From positions 2,805,501 to 2,869,500 of the forward strand of contig NZ_CP016094.1 in assembly GCF_001746835.1 (NCBI RefSeq): DNA of 64,000 bases, in the 5' to 3' direction. Origin of the DNA: Lacunisphaera limnophila. GTDB taxonomy: Bacteria > Verrucomicrobiota > Verrucomicrobiia > Opitutales > Opitutaceae. Below the pieces are notes generated by a model, which was not told the DNA's origin, made no database searches, and saw only the letters and a program-made list of their open reading frames with translations. The position numbers and the translations under genes are program-made. Positions within the stretch are counted from its first letter, which is position 1; each line of letters begins with the position of its first letter. This document shows positions 16,663 through 24,853 of the stretch, piece by piece.

Positions 16663-17616
16663 TCAAAACTGCCGGGCGATGGCCTCGACGGCAGCGTGCA
16701 GGTCGGCGGGCAGGGGGCCGCGGCGGAAGGAGGCCACGTTTTGGTCAACCTCGGCCGGTTGACAGGCTCCGGCAAGCACGGTGCTGAGGCGCTCGTCGGC
16801 GGCGACAAAGCGCAGGGCGAGTTCGGCCATCGGCAGGCCGGATTCACGCTGCAGTTTTTGCAGGGCGGCGAGCTGAGCGTCGGAGCGCGGGCCGAGGTAA
16901 CTGCCCTCGGTGGCCCAGCCCTCGGGGAGAGTGTGCACGAAGGTGAAAAGCCCCGCCACAATCACGGCCAGACCCTTGGCGGTGGCGACGGGCAGGATGT
17001 GTTCGCGTGCGGTGACGTTGAGCGGCGTGTAATTGTAGGCGACGAGGACAGCGTCGAGGCCGTCGACCTCCTGGAGGACGCGGCCGAGGTGGCGCGCGTG
17101 GTTGCCGGTGACGCCGATGTGGCGGCACAGGCCGCGGGCCTTGGCCTCGCGCAGGAATTGGATGACGGGGGCGTGGGCGAAGTTGAGGCTGGCCTCCGGA
17201 TCAAGCAGCCGGCCGGGGCGGACGTCGGAGCGATCGCTCCACCAGTTGTCCCAGTCGGCCTCGTGCACCTGCAGCAGGTCCACGGAGTCGCGGCGGAGCA
17301 GGCGCAGGTTCTCGCGCAGTTGGACATGCATCGCCTCGACCGAGCGGAAGTGCCGGGCCTCGCGAAAATAACCAATCTTCGTGGCGAGATAGTGCGGCGC
17401 CGCCGGCGCGGCGAGCGCCTCGCCGAGGATGGCTTGGGAAGCGCCTGAGCGATACATCACCGACGTGTCGAAATAGCGGACGCCGAGTCCGAGGGCGTGC
17501 CGCACGGTCTCGACGGACCGGTCGAAGCCGGCAAAACCAACAAAACCGCCACCGAGCCCGAGGGCCGGCAGGGATTCTCCGGTCCGGCCGAAGGGGCGGG
17601 TGGGCAGGGTGGGCAT
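16663..17616 (-). CDS. Aldo/keto reductase, D-threo-aldose 1-dehydrogenase-like
   Basis: The 317-aa TIM-barrel protein starts RPFGRTGESLPALGLGGG and has the catalytic Asp/Tyr region GVRYFDTSVMY with the following SQAILGEAL. The later ATKIGY, VDLLQVHEAD and HIGVTGN segments are typical of the AKR group that oxidises aldoses such as L-fucose at C1 to the lactone with NAD(P). It starts 14 nt after the amidohydrolase gene, so both are in one operon. Pyridoxal 4-dehydrogenases belong to the same group and are the main alternative. Confidence 0.78.
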   Translation of the reverse strand: MPTLPTRPFGRTGESLPALGLGGGFVGFAGFDRSVETVRHALGLGVRYFDTSVMYRSGASQAILGEALAAPAAPHYLATKIGYFREARHFRSVEAMHVQLRENLRLLRRDSVDLLQVHEADWDNWWSDRSDVRPGRLLDPEASLNFAHAPVIQFLREAKARGLCRHIGVTGNHARHLGRVLQEVDGLDAVLVAYNYTPLNVTAREHILPVATAKGLAVIVAGLFTFVHTLPEGWATEGSYLGPRSDAQLAALQKLQRESGLPMAELALRFVAADERLSTVLAGACQPAEVDQNVASFRRGPLPADLHAAVEAIARQF

Positions 17617-17630
17617 GGCAGGGTTGGGTT

Positions 17631-18464
17631 TCAAATCCGGTAGATCCGCGCGGCGTTGTCGTGGAAGAGGGCGGTCTGCTCGGCCGGGCTGAGATGGGCG
17701 ACAAAGTGCCGGGCCAGTTCCAGCCATCGCACGTAGCCGCAAGCCAGTTTGGCCACGGGCCAGTCGCCGCCGAAGAGCAGGCGCGAGGGGCCGAACGTCT
17801 CAAGCAGATGCGTGACGTAGGGCTGCAGCTGAGCGGGCGTCCAGTTGTCGTGATCGGCCTCGGTGACGAGGCCGGAAAGCTTGCAGACGAGATTCGGAAA
17901 ACCGGCGAGCGTGCGGATGTGATCGCGCCAGGGATGGAGGAGGCCGGCGCGGAGGCCCGGTTTGCCGCCGTGGTCGAGAATGAAGGTCACCTCCGGGCAC
18001 TGGCGGACCAGTTCGATCACGGCGGGCAGCTGCGGGTGTTTGCAGCAGATATCGAAGCTCAGACCAGCGGCGGGGAGCTGGCGCACCCCGGCGATGAATT
18101 CCGGGCGCGCGCAGTAATCGAGGGAGGCGTGCTCAAAATGATGGCGCACGCCGCGGACCAGGGGGTGTCGGCGCAGCTCGGCGAGGTCGGCGGTCGTCCG
18201 GGCCCCGGCGTCGATGGCAATCTTGGCGACGATGCCCGCCAGCCGTGGTTCCTGGGCGGCCAGGCGCTCGACCCAGTGCACCTCGTCCAGCCAGGGCGCC
18301 CCGCACTCGACGAAAACGATCTTCGCGGGCAAATCGTCCGCGGCCTCGTTCACAAGCGTTTGCGGTCCATGCGCATGGGCGATCGAAGGCACCTCATGCA
18401 GCCAGGTGTAGGGCTGGAGGACCGCCTGGTCCCAGAAGTGCATATGGGCATCGATGAAACGCAT
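17631..18464 (-). CDS. Amidohydrolase-2 family protein, aldonolactonase-like
   Basis: The 277-aa TIM-barrel hydrolase has the N-terminal IDAHMHFWD, a central LVRGVRHHFEH, ILDHGGKP and a terminal LLFGGDWPV, the pattern of the family that includes L-fuconolactonase and 2-pyrone-4,6-dicarboxylate lactonase. It probably hydrolyses the lactone formed by the aldo/keto reductase encoded immediately downstream. The start ATG 18464 is set by the family N-terminus MRFIDAHMHF; the upstream frame is unlike it. No signal peptide is seen. The gene is divergent from the large permease at 18592. Confidence 0.82.
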   Translation of the reverse strand: MRFIDAHMHFWDQAVLQPYTWLHEVPSIAHAHGPQTLVNEAADDLPAKIVFVECGAPWLDEVHWVERLAAQEPRLAGIVAKIAIDAGARTTADLAELRRHPLVRGVRHHFEHASLDYCARPEFIAGVRQLPAAGLSFDICCKHPQLPAVIELVRQCPEVTFILDHGGKPGLRAGLLHPWRDHIRTLAGFPNLVCKLSGLVTEADHDNWTPAQLQPYVTHLLETFGPSRLLFGGDWPVAKLACGYVRWLELARHFVAHLSPAEQTALFHDNAARIYRI

Positions 18465-18591
18465 GGACGGGGGCGGCGGGGGGTGGTGGCACCGTGGTCG
18501 GGCGCAGGGGGGAGTCAAACGCGGTCCTTGGCTTTCATTAGAACGGTCGGAATATCTGTAACCGTCAGCCTTATTCCCGGGTTCTAACGCC

Positions 18592-21042
18592 GTGCACCCC
18601 CTGATCCCCTTCGCCGATTTTCGGCAGATCCTGCGCCGGCTCGTCCGCGAGCGTGGCTTCACGCTGACCGTTTTGCTGACGCTGGCGCTTTGTATCGGCG
18701 CCAATGTCGCCATCTATGCCGTGGTCGATGCGGTGCTGGTGCGGGCGCTGCCCTATCCCGAGCCCGACCGGCTGGTGACGGCGGTGAACGCCTATCCCGG
18801 GGCCGGCGTCGAGCGCGCGGGGTCGTCCTTGCCGAACTACTATGACCGGAAGGAGGCGATCAAAGCCTTCGCCTCGACCTCCGCCTGGCAGGGTGGCAAC
18901 GCCATCATCGGCGGGACCGGCAACCCGCGGCGCGTCTCGCGCGACCGCGTGACGCCCGAGTTTTTCGCCACCCTCGGCGTGCCGCTCGCCATGGGCCGTA
19001 CTTTCACGGAGGAGGAGATGTTCTACAAGGACAGCGCCCGCATGATCCTGACCGACGCCTTCTGGCGGAGCCAGTTCAACGCGGACCCCGAGGTGCTCGG
19101 GAAGACGCTGATCGTGGACTCGCTGCCCGTCACGGTCATTGGCGTGTTGCCCCCGGGCTTCCGCTATCTCTCGAGTGAGGCGCAGTTTTTCGTCCCCCTC
19201 GCGTCCAGTGACGATGATCGCAAGCCGGACCGCCGGCATTCGAACAACATGCAGCAGGTCGCCCGGCTCGCCCCCGGGGTCAGCCTGGAGGTGGCCCAGG
19301 AACAGATCAACGCCCTCAACGCGCAACAGATTGCCGACGACCCCTTCGCCAGCCTGCTGAAGGGCGCGCGCTTCCGGACGGACGTCTATGCGCTGCATGC
19401 GGACACCGTCCGCGAAATCAAGCCGGTGCTGCTGCTCCTGCAGGGCGGCGTCTTTTTCCTGCTGCTGATCGGCGGGGTGAATTTGATCAACCTGCTGCTC
19501 ATCCGCGCCAGCGGCCGCACGAAGGAGCTGGCGGTGCGCCAGGCGCTGGGGGCGGGGAGCGGCCACATCGCGGGGGAAGTGGCCTTTGAAACGGTGTTGC
19601 TGGCGCTCGGCGGCGGCCTGCTGGGCCTCGTACTTGGCGCGGTCGGGGTCCGTCTGCTCGGAACCCTTGGCACGGACCAGCTGCCCCTCGGGGCGAACAT
19701 CACCTTTGATGCCCGGCTCGCGCTCATCTCGCTGGGAGGATCGCTGCTGCTCGGCCTCCTCCTGTCCCTGCCGATCATCTGGTTCAGCCTGCACTCCCGG
19801 CTCGCGGTGGTGCTGCAGACCGAGTCGCGCGGCGGCACGGTCAGCCGGGCGGCGCAGCGGTTGCGTCACGGCTTCACGATCGCCCAAGTCGCGCTGGCCT
19901 TCGTGCTGCTTAGCGGGGCGGGCATGCTCGGCCTCAGCCTGCAGAAGCTGATCGGCACTTCCCCGGGATTCCGTCCGGAACAGGTCCTCACCGGTAACAT
20001 CGCTCTGCCGTGGAAGGGGTATCCGGAGAACGAGCCGCGCCTGGCCTTCATGGAGCGGCTGCTCGCGGAGCTGCGCGTCCAGCCCGGCGTGCTGTCCGCC
20101 GGCCTCGTGGCTGGCCTGCCCATGGGCGGCAACATCAACAACAGCGCCACGTCGATCGAGGGCCAGGATCCGGCGGCGGCGGAGACTGTGCGCGCGCACT
20201 ACATGTCCCCGGCGGCCGGGGAATACTGGCAGGCCATGGGTATCCCGCTGCTCGAGGGCCGCTATCTGGAGGACGCGGATAACCACCGCGATCTGCGGGT
20301 CTGTCTGGTCGACCAGGACTTCGCCCGGCGTTACTGGCCGGGCCAGAGTGCGCTGGGCCGGCGCATCTCCAGCAATCCCAAGTTCGATGAGAAGGAGGCG
20401 TTCACGATCGTCGGTGTGGTTGGCAGCGTGAAGCAGAGGGAGTTGGCCGAGACGGCCGCGCAGGGTGGGATCTATTTTCCGATGAAGGCGAATTACACGC
20501 CCAACGGCTTCACCGTCGTCCTGCGCACCGCGATGGAGCCGACGGCGCTGGCGCCCATGCTCCAGAAGGTCGTGCTCAAGCTCGACCCCGAGTTGCCGGT
20601 CGATGAGCTCAAGCCCATGCAGACCTGGATCGACGAGAGCATGGTGGCACGCCGTTCGCCGGCGCTGCTGGCCGGCATCTTTGCCGCGGTGGCCCTGTTG
20701 CTGGCGGCGGTCGGGACCTACGGTGTGCTGGCCTATGCGGTGAACCAACGGCGGCGCGAGATCGGCGTGCGCATGGCGCTGGGCGCGCTGCCCGGCCAGG
20801 TGCGGGCGCAGTTCCTCGGGCTGGGGGCCAAGCTTCTGCTGGCCGGGATCAGCCTCGGCATCCTCGGGGCCTGGGGTGCGGGCCGGGCCATGCAAACGAT
20901 GCTCTTCGGCGTCGGATCGGTGCATCCGGGCGTCCTGGCCGTGACCGCGGTCGTGATGGTAACCGTGGTCCTGCTGGCCACTTTCCTGCCTTCGCACCGG
21001 GCCTCTCGCGTGTCGCCGATCGAGGCGCTCCGCGATGATTGA
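18592..21042 (+). CDS. FtsX/MacB-like ABC permease with two permease modules (ADOP-type)
   Basis: The 816-aa protein contains two repeats, each with a periplasmic MacB core-like domain and FtsX helices. The first membrane helix follows RERGFTLTVLLTLALCIGANVAIYAVVDAVLV. Helices also lie around residues 280-410 and 425-450, and a final trio at about 685-810 contains RRREIGVRMALGALPGQV and ends in ALR near the C-terminus. This duplicated orphan layout, without an adjacent ATPase, is frequent in Acidobacteria and Verrucomicrobia. It probably acts with a separately encoded MacB-like ATPase in export or mechanotransmission. The start is GTG 18592. Confidence 0.85.
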   Translation: MHPLIPFADFRQILRRLVRERGFTLTVLLTLALCIGANVAIYAVVDAVLVRALPYPEPDRLVTAVNAYPGAGVERAGSSLPNYYDRKEAIKAFASTSAWQGGNAIIGGTGNPRRVSRDRVTPEFFATLGVPLAMGRTFTEEEMFYKDSARMILTDAFWRSQFNADPEVLGKTLIVDSLPVTVIGVLPPGFRYLSSEAQFFVPLASSDDDRKPDRRHSNNMQQVARLAPGVSLEVAQEQINALNAQQIADDPFASLLKGARFRTDVYALHADTVREIKPVLLLLQGGVFFLLLIGGVNLINLLLIRASGRTKELAVRQALGAGSGHIAGEVAFETVLLALGGGLLGLVLGAVGVRLLGTLGTDQLPLGANITFDARLALISLGGSLLLGLLLSLPIIWFSLHSRLAVVLQTESRGGTVSRAAQRLRHGFTIAQVALAFVLLSGAGMLGLSLQKLIGTSPGFRPEQVLTGNIALPWKGYPENEPRLAFMERLLAELRVQPGVLSAGLVAGLPMGGNINNSATSIEGQDPAAAETVRAHYMSPAAGEYWQAMGIPLLEGRYLEDADNHRDLRVCLVDQDFARRYWPGQSALGRRISSNPKFDEKEAFTIVGVVGSVKQRELAETAAQGGIYFPMKANYTPNGFTVVLRTAMEPTALAPMLQKVVLKLDPELPVDELKPMQTWIDESMVARRSPALLAGIFAAVALLLAAVGTYGVLAYAVNQRRREIGVRMALGALPGQVRAQFLGLGAKLLLAGISLGILGAWGAGRAMQTMLFGVGSVHPGVLAVTAVVMVTVVLLATFLPSHRASRVSPIEALRDD

Positions 21043-21152
21043 GGCCGGGCCGGCAACCTGACCGGGCGGATCTTTGGGGGCCTGGCGCGTTTTTTGGGGC
21101 GCGTCGGTGCGGGGTTGCGCCGCGCCGGAAGACCGCTCTAGGTGGGATCCGC

Positions 21153-22208
21153 ATGAAACCTGTTTCTACCCCCTGGTGCCTCGTCCTCAGTTTCTTCCTG
21201 TCTTTGCCGGCCTGGGCCCAGACGGCGGTGGTGCCGTTCAGCGCGCCGCCGACGGAGGCCACGGTGAAGGCGTCGCTGCCGGTGATCGCCGTGGCGGGCA
21301 ACCGCTTCGTCAACCCGCAGGGGGAGACGGTGGTGTTTCGCGGCCTGGCGACCTCGGACCCGGCGGAACTGGTGAAAAAGGGCCAGTGGGGCCGGCGTTA
21401 TTTTGAAGAGGCGAAGAAATGGCACGCCAACGTCGTGCGCATACCTGTGCATCCGCGTGACTGGCGCAACCTGGGCGAGGCGGAATACCTGAAGCTGCTG
21501 GACCAGGCCGTGCAGTGGTCAGGCGAGCTCGGGATGTATGTGATCATCGACTGGCACACCATCGGCAACATGCTGACGGGCGTCTATCACCTGCCGATGT
21601 ACGTGACCTCGCGCGACGAGACTTTTCGTTTCTGGTACACCATCGCCGAGCGCTACAAGAACAACCCGGTGGTGGCGATGTACGAGCTCTACAACGAACC
21701 GACCAACCGCGACGGCAACATGGGTCCGATGCCCTGGGGGGATTACCGCCGCCTGATCGAGGAACTGACGGCCATGGTCCAGACCATCAATCCGCGGGCC
21801 ATCGTGCTCGTGGCCGGCTTCAACTGGGGTTACGACCTTTCGCAGGTCCGCTACGACCCGGTGCGCGCGCCCAACGTCGCCTATGTGACCCATCCTTATC
21901 CGCAAAAACGACGCGAAGACTGGGAAACCAACTGGCAGCGCGATTGGGGGCAGGTGGCGGACAAGTACCCGATTGTCGCCACCGAGTTCGGGTTCATGCA
22001 GGAAGGCGAGCGCGGGTCGCACGTACCGGTGATCGGCGACGAGAAATACGGCGAGGCCATCATTGCCTTCTTCGAGAAGCGCGGCATCTCCTGGACGCCC
22101 TGGGTCTTTGACGCCCAGTGGACGCCCAACCTGATCGCCGACTGGGATTACACCCCCACCCGGCAGGGGAAATTCTTCCGCGACAAGATGCAGCAGCTGA
22201 ACAAGTGA
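21153..22208 (+). CDS. Secreted glycoside hydrolase family 5 enzyme (endoglucanase-like)
   Basis: The 351-aa protein has a Sec signal peptide (1-22, ending PAWA) and a GH5 (beta/alpha)8 domain. The proton donor is E182 in YELYNEPT and the nucleophile is E278 in IVATEFGF; the RGLATSD and VVRIPVHP segments and the IDWHTIGN strand are also typical. GH5 enzymes cleave beta-1,4-glucans, mannans or related polymers. There is no carbohydrate-binding module. A purine-rich AGGTGGGA lies 6-13 nt before ATG 21153. It is alone, without a sugar transporter, and a hairpin at 22221 separates it from the convergent gene. Confidence 0.87.
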   Translation: MKPVSTPWCLVLSFFLSLPAWAQTAVVPFSAPPTEATVKASLPVIAVAGNRFVNPQGETVVFRGLATSDPAELVKKGQWGRRYFEEAKKWHANVVRIPVHPRDWRNLGEAEYLKLLDQAVQWSGELGMYVIIDWHTIGNMLTGVYHLPMYVTSRDETFRFWYTIAERYKNNPVVAMYELYNEPTNRDGNMGPMPWGDYRRLIEELTAMVQTINPRAIVLVAGFNWGYDLSQVRYDPVRAPNVAYVTHPYPQKRREDWETNWQRDWGQVADKYPIVATEFGFMQEGERGSHVPVIGDEKYGEAIIAFFEKRGISWTPWVFDAQWTPNLIADWDYTPTRQGKFFRDKMQQLNK

Positions 22209-22220
22209 CCGGGCCAGGGC

Positions 22221-22243
22221 GAGTCCCGCTTCCGGCGGGACTC
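22221..22243. terminator. Hairpin between convergent GH5 and SHOCT-protein genes
   Basis: GAGTCCCGC pairs with GCGGGACTC over a 5-nt loop just after the GH5 stop, touching the stop codon of the opposite gene. There is no strong T-run, so it may only stabilise 3' ends or be part of a dispersed palindrome. Confidence 0.4.
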
Positions 22244-22736
22244 AGTCCTTCTTCTTCAGGATCTTCTTTTTCTGGGCCTCGAATTCCTTGTCCGAGAGGA
22301 TGCCGCGCTTGCGCAGGTCATCGAGCTTCAGCAACTCCGTGTAATAGTCGCCCGGCGCGGTGGGCAGGACCGCGGGCGCACCGGTGAGGGCGGGCGGTGG
22401 GGTGGCCGGTGCGGCCAGTTCGGGGTCGCCGGCGGTAAGGGGCTTGAAGACGATCCGGGCGGAGGCGAAGCCGCTGCCGAAGCGCGGCCGGTCGGTCCGC
22501 ACGGAAACGATCTTGGCCACCTTGTCCTGCTGCGCGCAGTAGGCCTGGACGTCACCCTCCGCCTCGCGTCGGAATTTCGTCACGTCGCGGTCAAATCCCG
22601 TGGTGGCCCGGCGGGTGATGGCGTAGGTGCCGTCGCCGAGGTTCTCGAGCTTGGACTCGGAGGCGGCGTGGAGGGCGGGGGTGAGCAGGCCGAGCAAAAT
22701 CAAGGCCACAAACCGGGGCAAGGGTGGGGTACGCAT
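22242..22736 (-). CDS. Exported protein of unknown function with C-terminal SHOCT domain
   Basis: The 164-aa protein has a signal peptide (1-24, ending ALHA), an N-terminal region with GDGTYAITRRATTGFDRDVTKF, a Pro/Ala-rich linker and a short C-terminal helical hairpin LDDLRKRGILSDKEFEAQKKKIL, the SHOCT domain. SHOCT modules are small oligomerisation domains on otherwise unrelated proteins. ATG 22736 is chosen because it begins the signal peptide; an earlier in-frame ATG would add 25 uncharacteristic residues. I do not recognise the rest. Confidence 0.7.
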   Translation of the reverse strand: MRTPPLPRFVALILLGLLTPALHAASESKLENLGDGTYAITRRATTGFDRDVTKFRREAEGDVQAYCAQQDKVAKIVSVRTDRPRFGSGFASARIVFKPLTAGDPELAAPATPPPALTGAPAVLPTAPGDYYTELLKLDDLRKRGILSDKEFEAQKKKILKKKD

Positions 22737-22833
22737 GCCGAAAAGCTCGGAGGGTCGTCCGGGGAGGTCAAGTTTGGTCAACATGACAGGGAATGGCACC
22801 CTGCTTGGCACCGTTTAGGCTTCACTTGGGGCC

Positions 22834-23070
22834 ATGGAGCAACCGACTACCCCGGACGTTATTCCCGCTGGCACGAAGACCATCTGCATCGGTCTGACCT
22901 GCTGGCGCTGGCAGAAGACCAAGGCCCAGACCATCCGCGGGCTGGCCCATCGTCTGGGCGTCACGGTGAAACTAACCGAGCGCATCCACGGCCTGCGGCG
23001 GGACATCGACGCGCAGGTCTCGGGCAAGAACACCGACCGGTTCATTGGCGAATTTGTCCGCAATTGTTAG
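22834..23070 (+). CDS. Small hypothetical protein (78 aa)
   Basis: A short ATG-initiated frame fills the gap between two other genes. The product is basic and cysteine-containing with CIGLTCWRWQ near the N-terminus and TDRFIGEFVRNC at the end; it has no signal peptide or membrane helix. I do not recognise a family. Support comes from position, a sensible start and protein-like composition only. It may share a transcript with the M1 peptidase, although that gene has its own promoter overlapping the end of the gap. Confidence 0.5.
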   Translation: MEQPTTPDVIPAGTKTICIGLTCWRWQKTKAQTIRGLAHRLGVTVKLTERIHGLRRDIDAQVSGKNTDRFIGEFVRNC

Positions 23071-23082
23071 TCCGGCCGGCCG

Positions 23083-23110
23083 TTGACTCATGATTCGGGT
23101 GGGGTATCCC
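23083..23110 (+). promoter_or_regulatory. Promoter of the M1 peptidase gene, implying a leaderless mRNA
   Basis: TTGACT at 23083-23088 and TATCCC at 23105-23110 are 16 bp apart. The start codon ATG 23116 begins 5 nt after the -10, so transcription would start at or next to the A of ATG. Confidence 0.6.
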
Positions 23111-23115
23111 GGGGC

Positions 23116-24843
23116 ATGACATCGCGTGTTTCTGGTCTTGGGCGCGCCCTTTCCCTCGGGCTCAGCCTGCTGCTGCTGGCCGGTTGCCAGACTCCTCAGG
23201 GCGCCTCGGCCGACAAGGCCGCCAAGGTCCCACGCACGGCCAGCGAGGATTCGGGCCTCGAACTCCTCCCGGAGCAGGCGGCCTACGATGTGCGGCATGT
23301 CGAGGTGGCGTTGCAGGTGTTCCCGGAGAAAAAGACCATTGCCGGCACGGGGACGCTGACGGTCGCCGTGCTTTCGGCCCTGGACTGGTTGGTCGTAGAT
23401 TTGGATCCGCGGTTGAAGGTCAGTGCCGTGCGGCTGAGCGAGGGCGAGGGCCCGGCCGCCGCGGCGATTTTTGAGCACCGGGGGCCGCGCTTGTGGATCG
23501 CCCTCGGGCGGACCCGCGCAGCCGGCATCACCCTGAAGGCGGCGATCGACTACGCGGGGGCGCCGCGCGAGGCCGTGCGCGCACCCTGGGACGGCAGCTT
23601 CGTGTGGGCCAAGACCAAGGACGGGCAGCCGTGGATTGCCACCGCCTGCCAGGGCGAGGGCGCCGACCTCTGGTGGCCGTGCAAGGATCATCCCTCCGAG
23701 AAGCCCGACGCCTTCACCCTGCGCATCCGCGTGCCGGAGCCGCTGGTGGTGGCCGCCAACGGCCGGCTGGTCGAGGTCGTGCCGCACGGCGACGGCACCC
23801 GCACCTACCACTGGCACACGGACTACCCGATCAACAACTATGGCGTCGCCCTGAACATCGCGCCTTACGAGACCGTCACCGCCGATTACAAGAGCGTGGC
23901 CGGTGAGACGGTGCCCGTGACCTACTGGGTGCTGCCGGAGAACCGAGCCGAGGGGGAGAAAATCCTCCCCGAGTTCATCGCCCACCTGAATTTCTACGAG
24001 CGCACGCTCGGGCCCTATCCGTTCCGCGGCGAGAAATACGGCGTGGCCGAGACCCCGCACCTGGGCATGGAGCACCAGTCGATCATCGCCTACGGCAACA
24101 AGTACAAGGGCGGCACGCATGGCTACGACTGGCTGCACCACCATGAACTCGGCCACGAATGGTGGGCCAATCTCGTGGCGGTCGCCGACTGGCGCGATTT
24201 CTGGATCCACGAGGGCCTGTGCACCTACATGCAGGCGCTCTACGCCGAGGAACGGGAGGGCGCGATGGCCTACCACCACGCGATGTACGATAGCCGGCGC
24301 CGCATCAAGAACGAGCACCCGATGGTCCCCGCCGGCACCTCTTCGATGGTCAAGATGTCCGACACGCTGGGCAACGAGGTCTACATGAAGGGTTCGTGGA
24401 TCGTCCACATGCTGCGCTACCTCGTGGGCCGGGACCAGGCCGGGGAAGTGCTGCGCCGCTTTGCCTACCCGACCGAGGCCGCCGCGCGCTCAACCGATGG
24501 CAGTGCGTGCCGCATCGTCACGAGCGAGGATTTCATCCGCACGGCGAACACGGTCACGGGCCGCGACCTCGGTTGGTTTTTCAATTTCTATCTGTACCAA
24601 CCGAAGCTGCCGAAGCTGGTCGCGGAGATCGAGGTCGACAAGGTGGTGCTCCGCTGGGAAACGCCGGAGGGTTATCCGTTCCCCATGCCGGTGGAGGTCG
24701 AGGTGGACGGCCGCCTCGAGCGAATTGAAATGCCCGGCGGCCGCGCCGAGTTGGACGCGGCTCGCTACGGCAAGGCCAAGCTAGATCCCAACCTCTGGAT
24801 CCTGAAGGAAACGCGGCTCATGGACGTCATGCCACCGCGCTGA
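23116..24843 (+). CDS. M1-family metallopeptidase lipoprotein
   Basis: The 575-aa protein has a lipoprotein signal ending LLLLAGC (lipobox Cys about residue 20), so it is probably anchored in the periplasm or outer membrane. The N-terminal beta domain is followed by a GMEH exopeptidase-like motif (HLGMEHQS), the zinc site H343-E344-L-G-H347 with EWW, and the third ligand E366 in WIHEGLCTYM. M1 enzymes remove N-terminal residues from peptides. The chain is shorter than aminopeptidase N because the large C-terminal HEAT-like domain is absent. ATG 23116 is preferred over 23083 because the lipoprotein signal starts there and the upstream ATG lies inside the promoter. Confidence 0.9.
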   Translation: MTSRVSGLGRALSLGLSLLLLAGCQTPQGASADKAAKVPRTASEDSGLELLPEQAAYDVRHVEVALQVFPEKKTIAGTGTLTVAVLSALDWLVVDLDPRLKVSAVRLSEGEGPAAAAIFEHRGPRLWIALGRTRAAGITLKAAIDYAGAPREAVRAPWDGSFVWAKTKDGQPWIATACQGEGADLWWPCKDHPSEKPDAFTLRIRVPEPLVVAANGRLVEVVPHGDGTRTYHWHTDYPINNYGVALNIAPYETVTADYKSVAGETVPVTYWVLPENRAEGEKILPEFIAHLNFYERTLGPYPFRGEKYGVAETPHLGMEHQSIIAYGNKYKGGTHGYDWLHHHELGHEWWANLVAVADWRDFWIHEGLCTYMQALYAEEREGAMAYHHAMYDSRRRIKNEHPMVPAGTSSMVKMSDTLGNEVYMKGSWIVHMLRYLVGRDQAGEVLRRFAYPTEAAARSTDGSACRIVTSEDFIRTANTVTGRDLGWFFNFYLYQPKLPKLVAEIEVDKVVLRWETPEGYPFPMPVEVEVDGRLERIEMPGGRAELDAARYGKAKLDPNLWILKETRLMDVMPPR

Positions 24844-24853
24844 TGCCCCCGGC

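Noticed and set aside
18571-20997. An 808-codon frame antisense to the orphan permease
   Set aside because: His/Gln/Arg-rich translation of an antisense strand; the plus-strand protein has clear family motifs.
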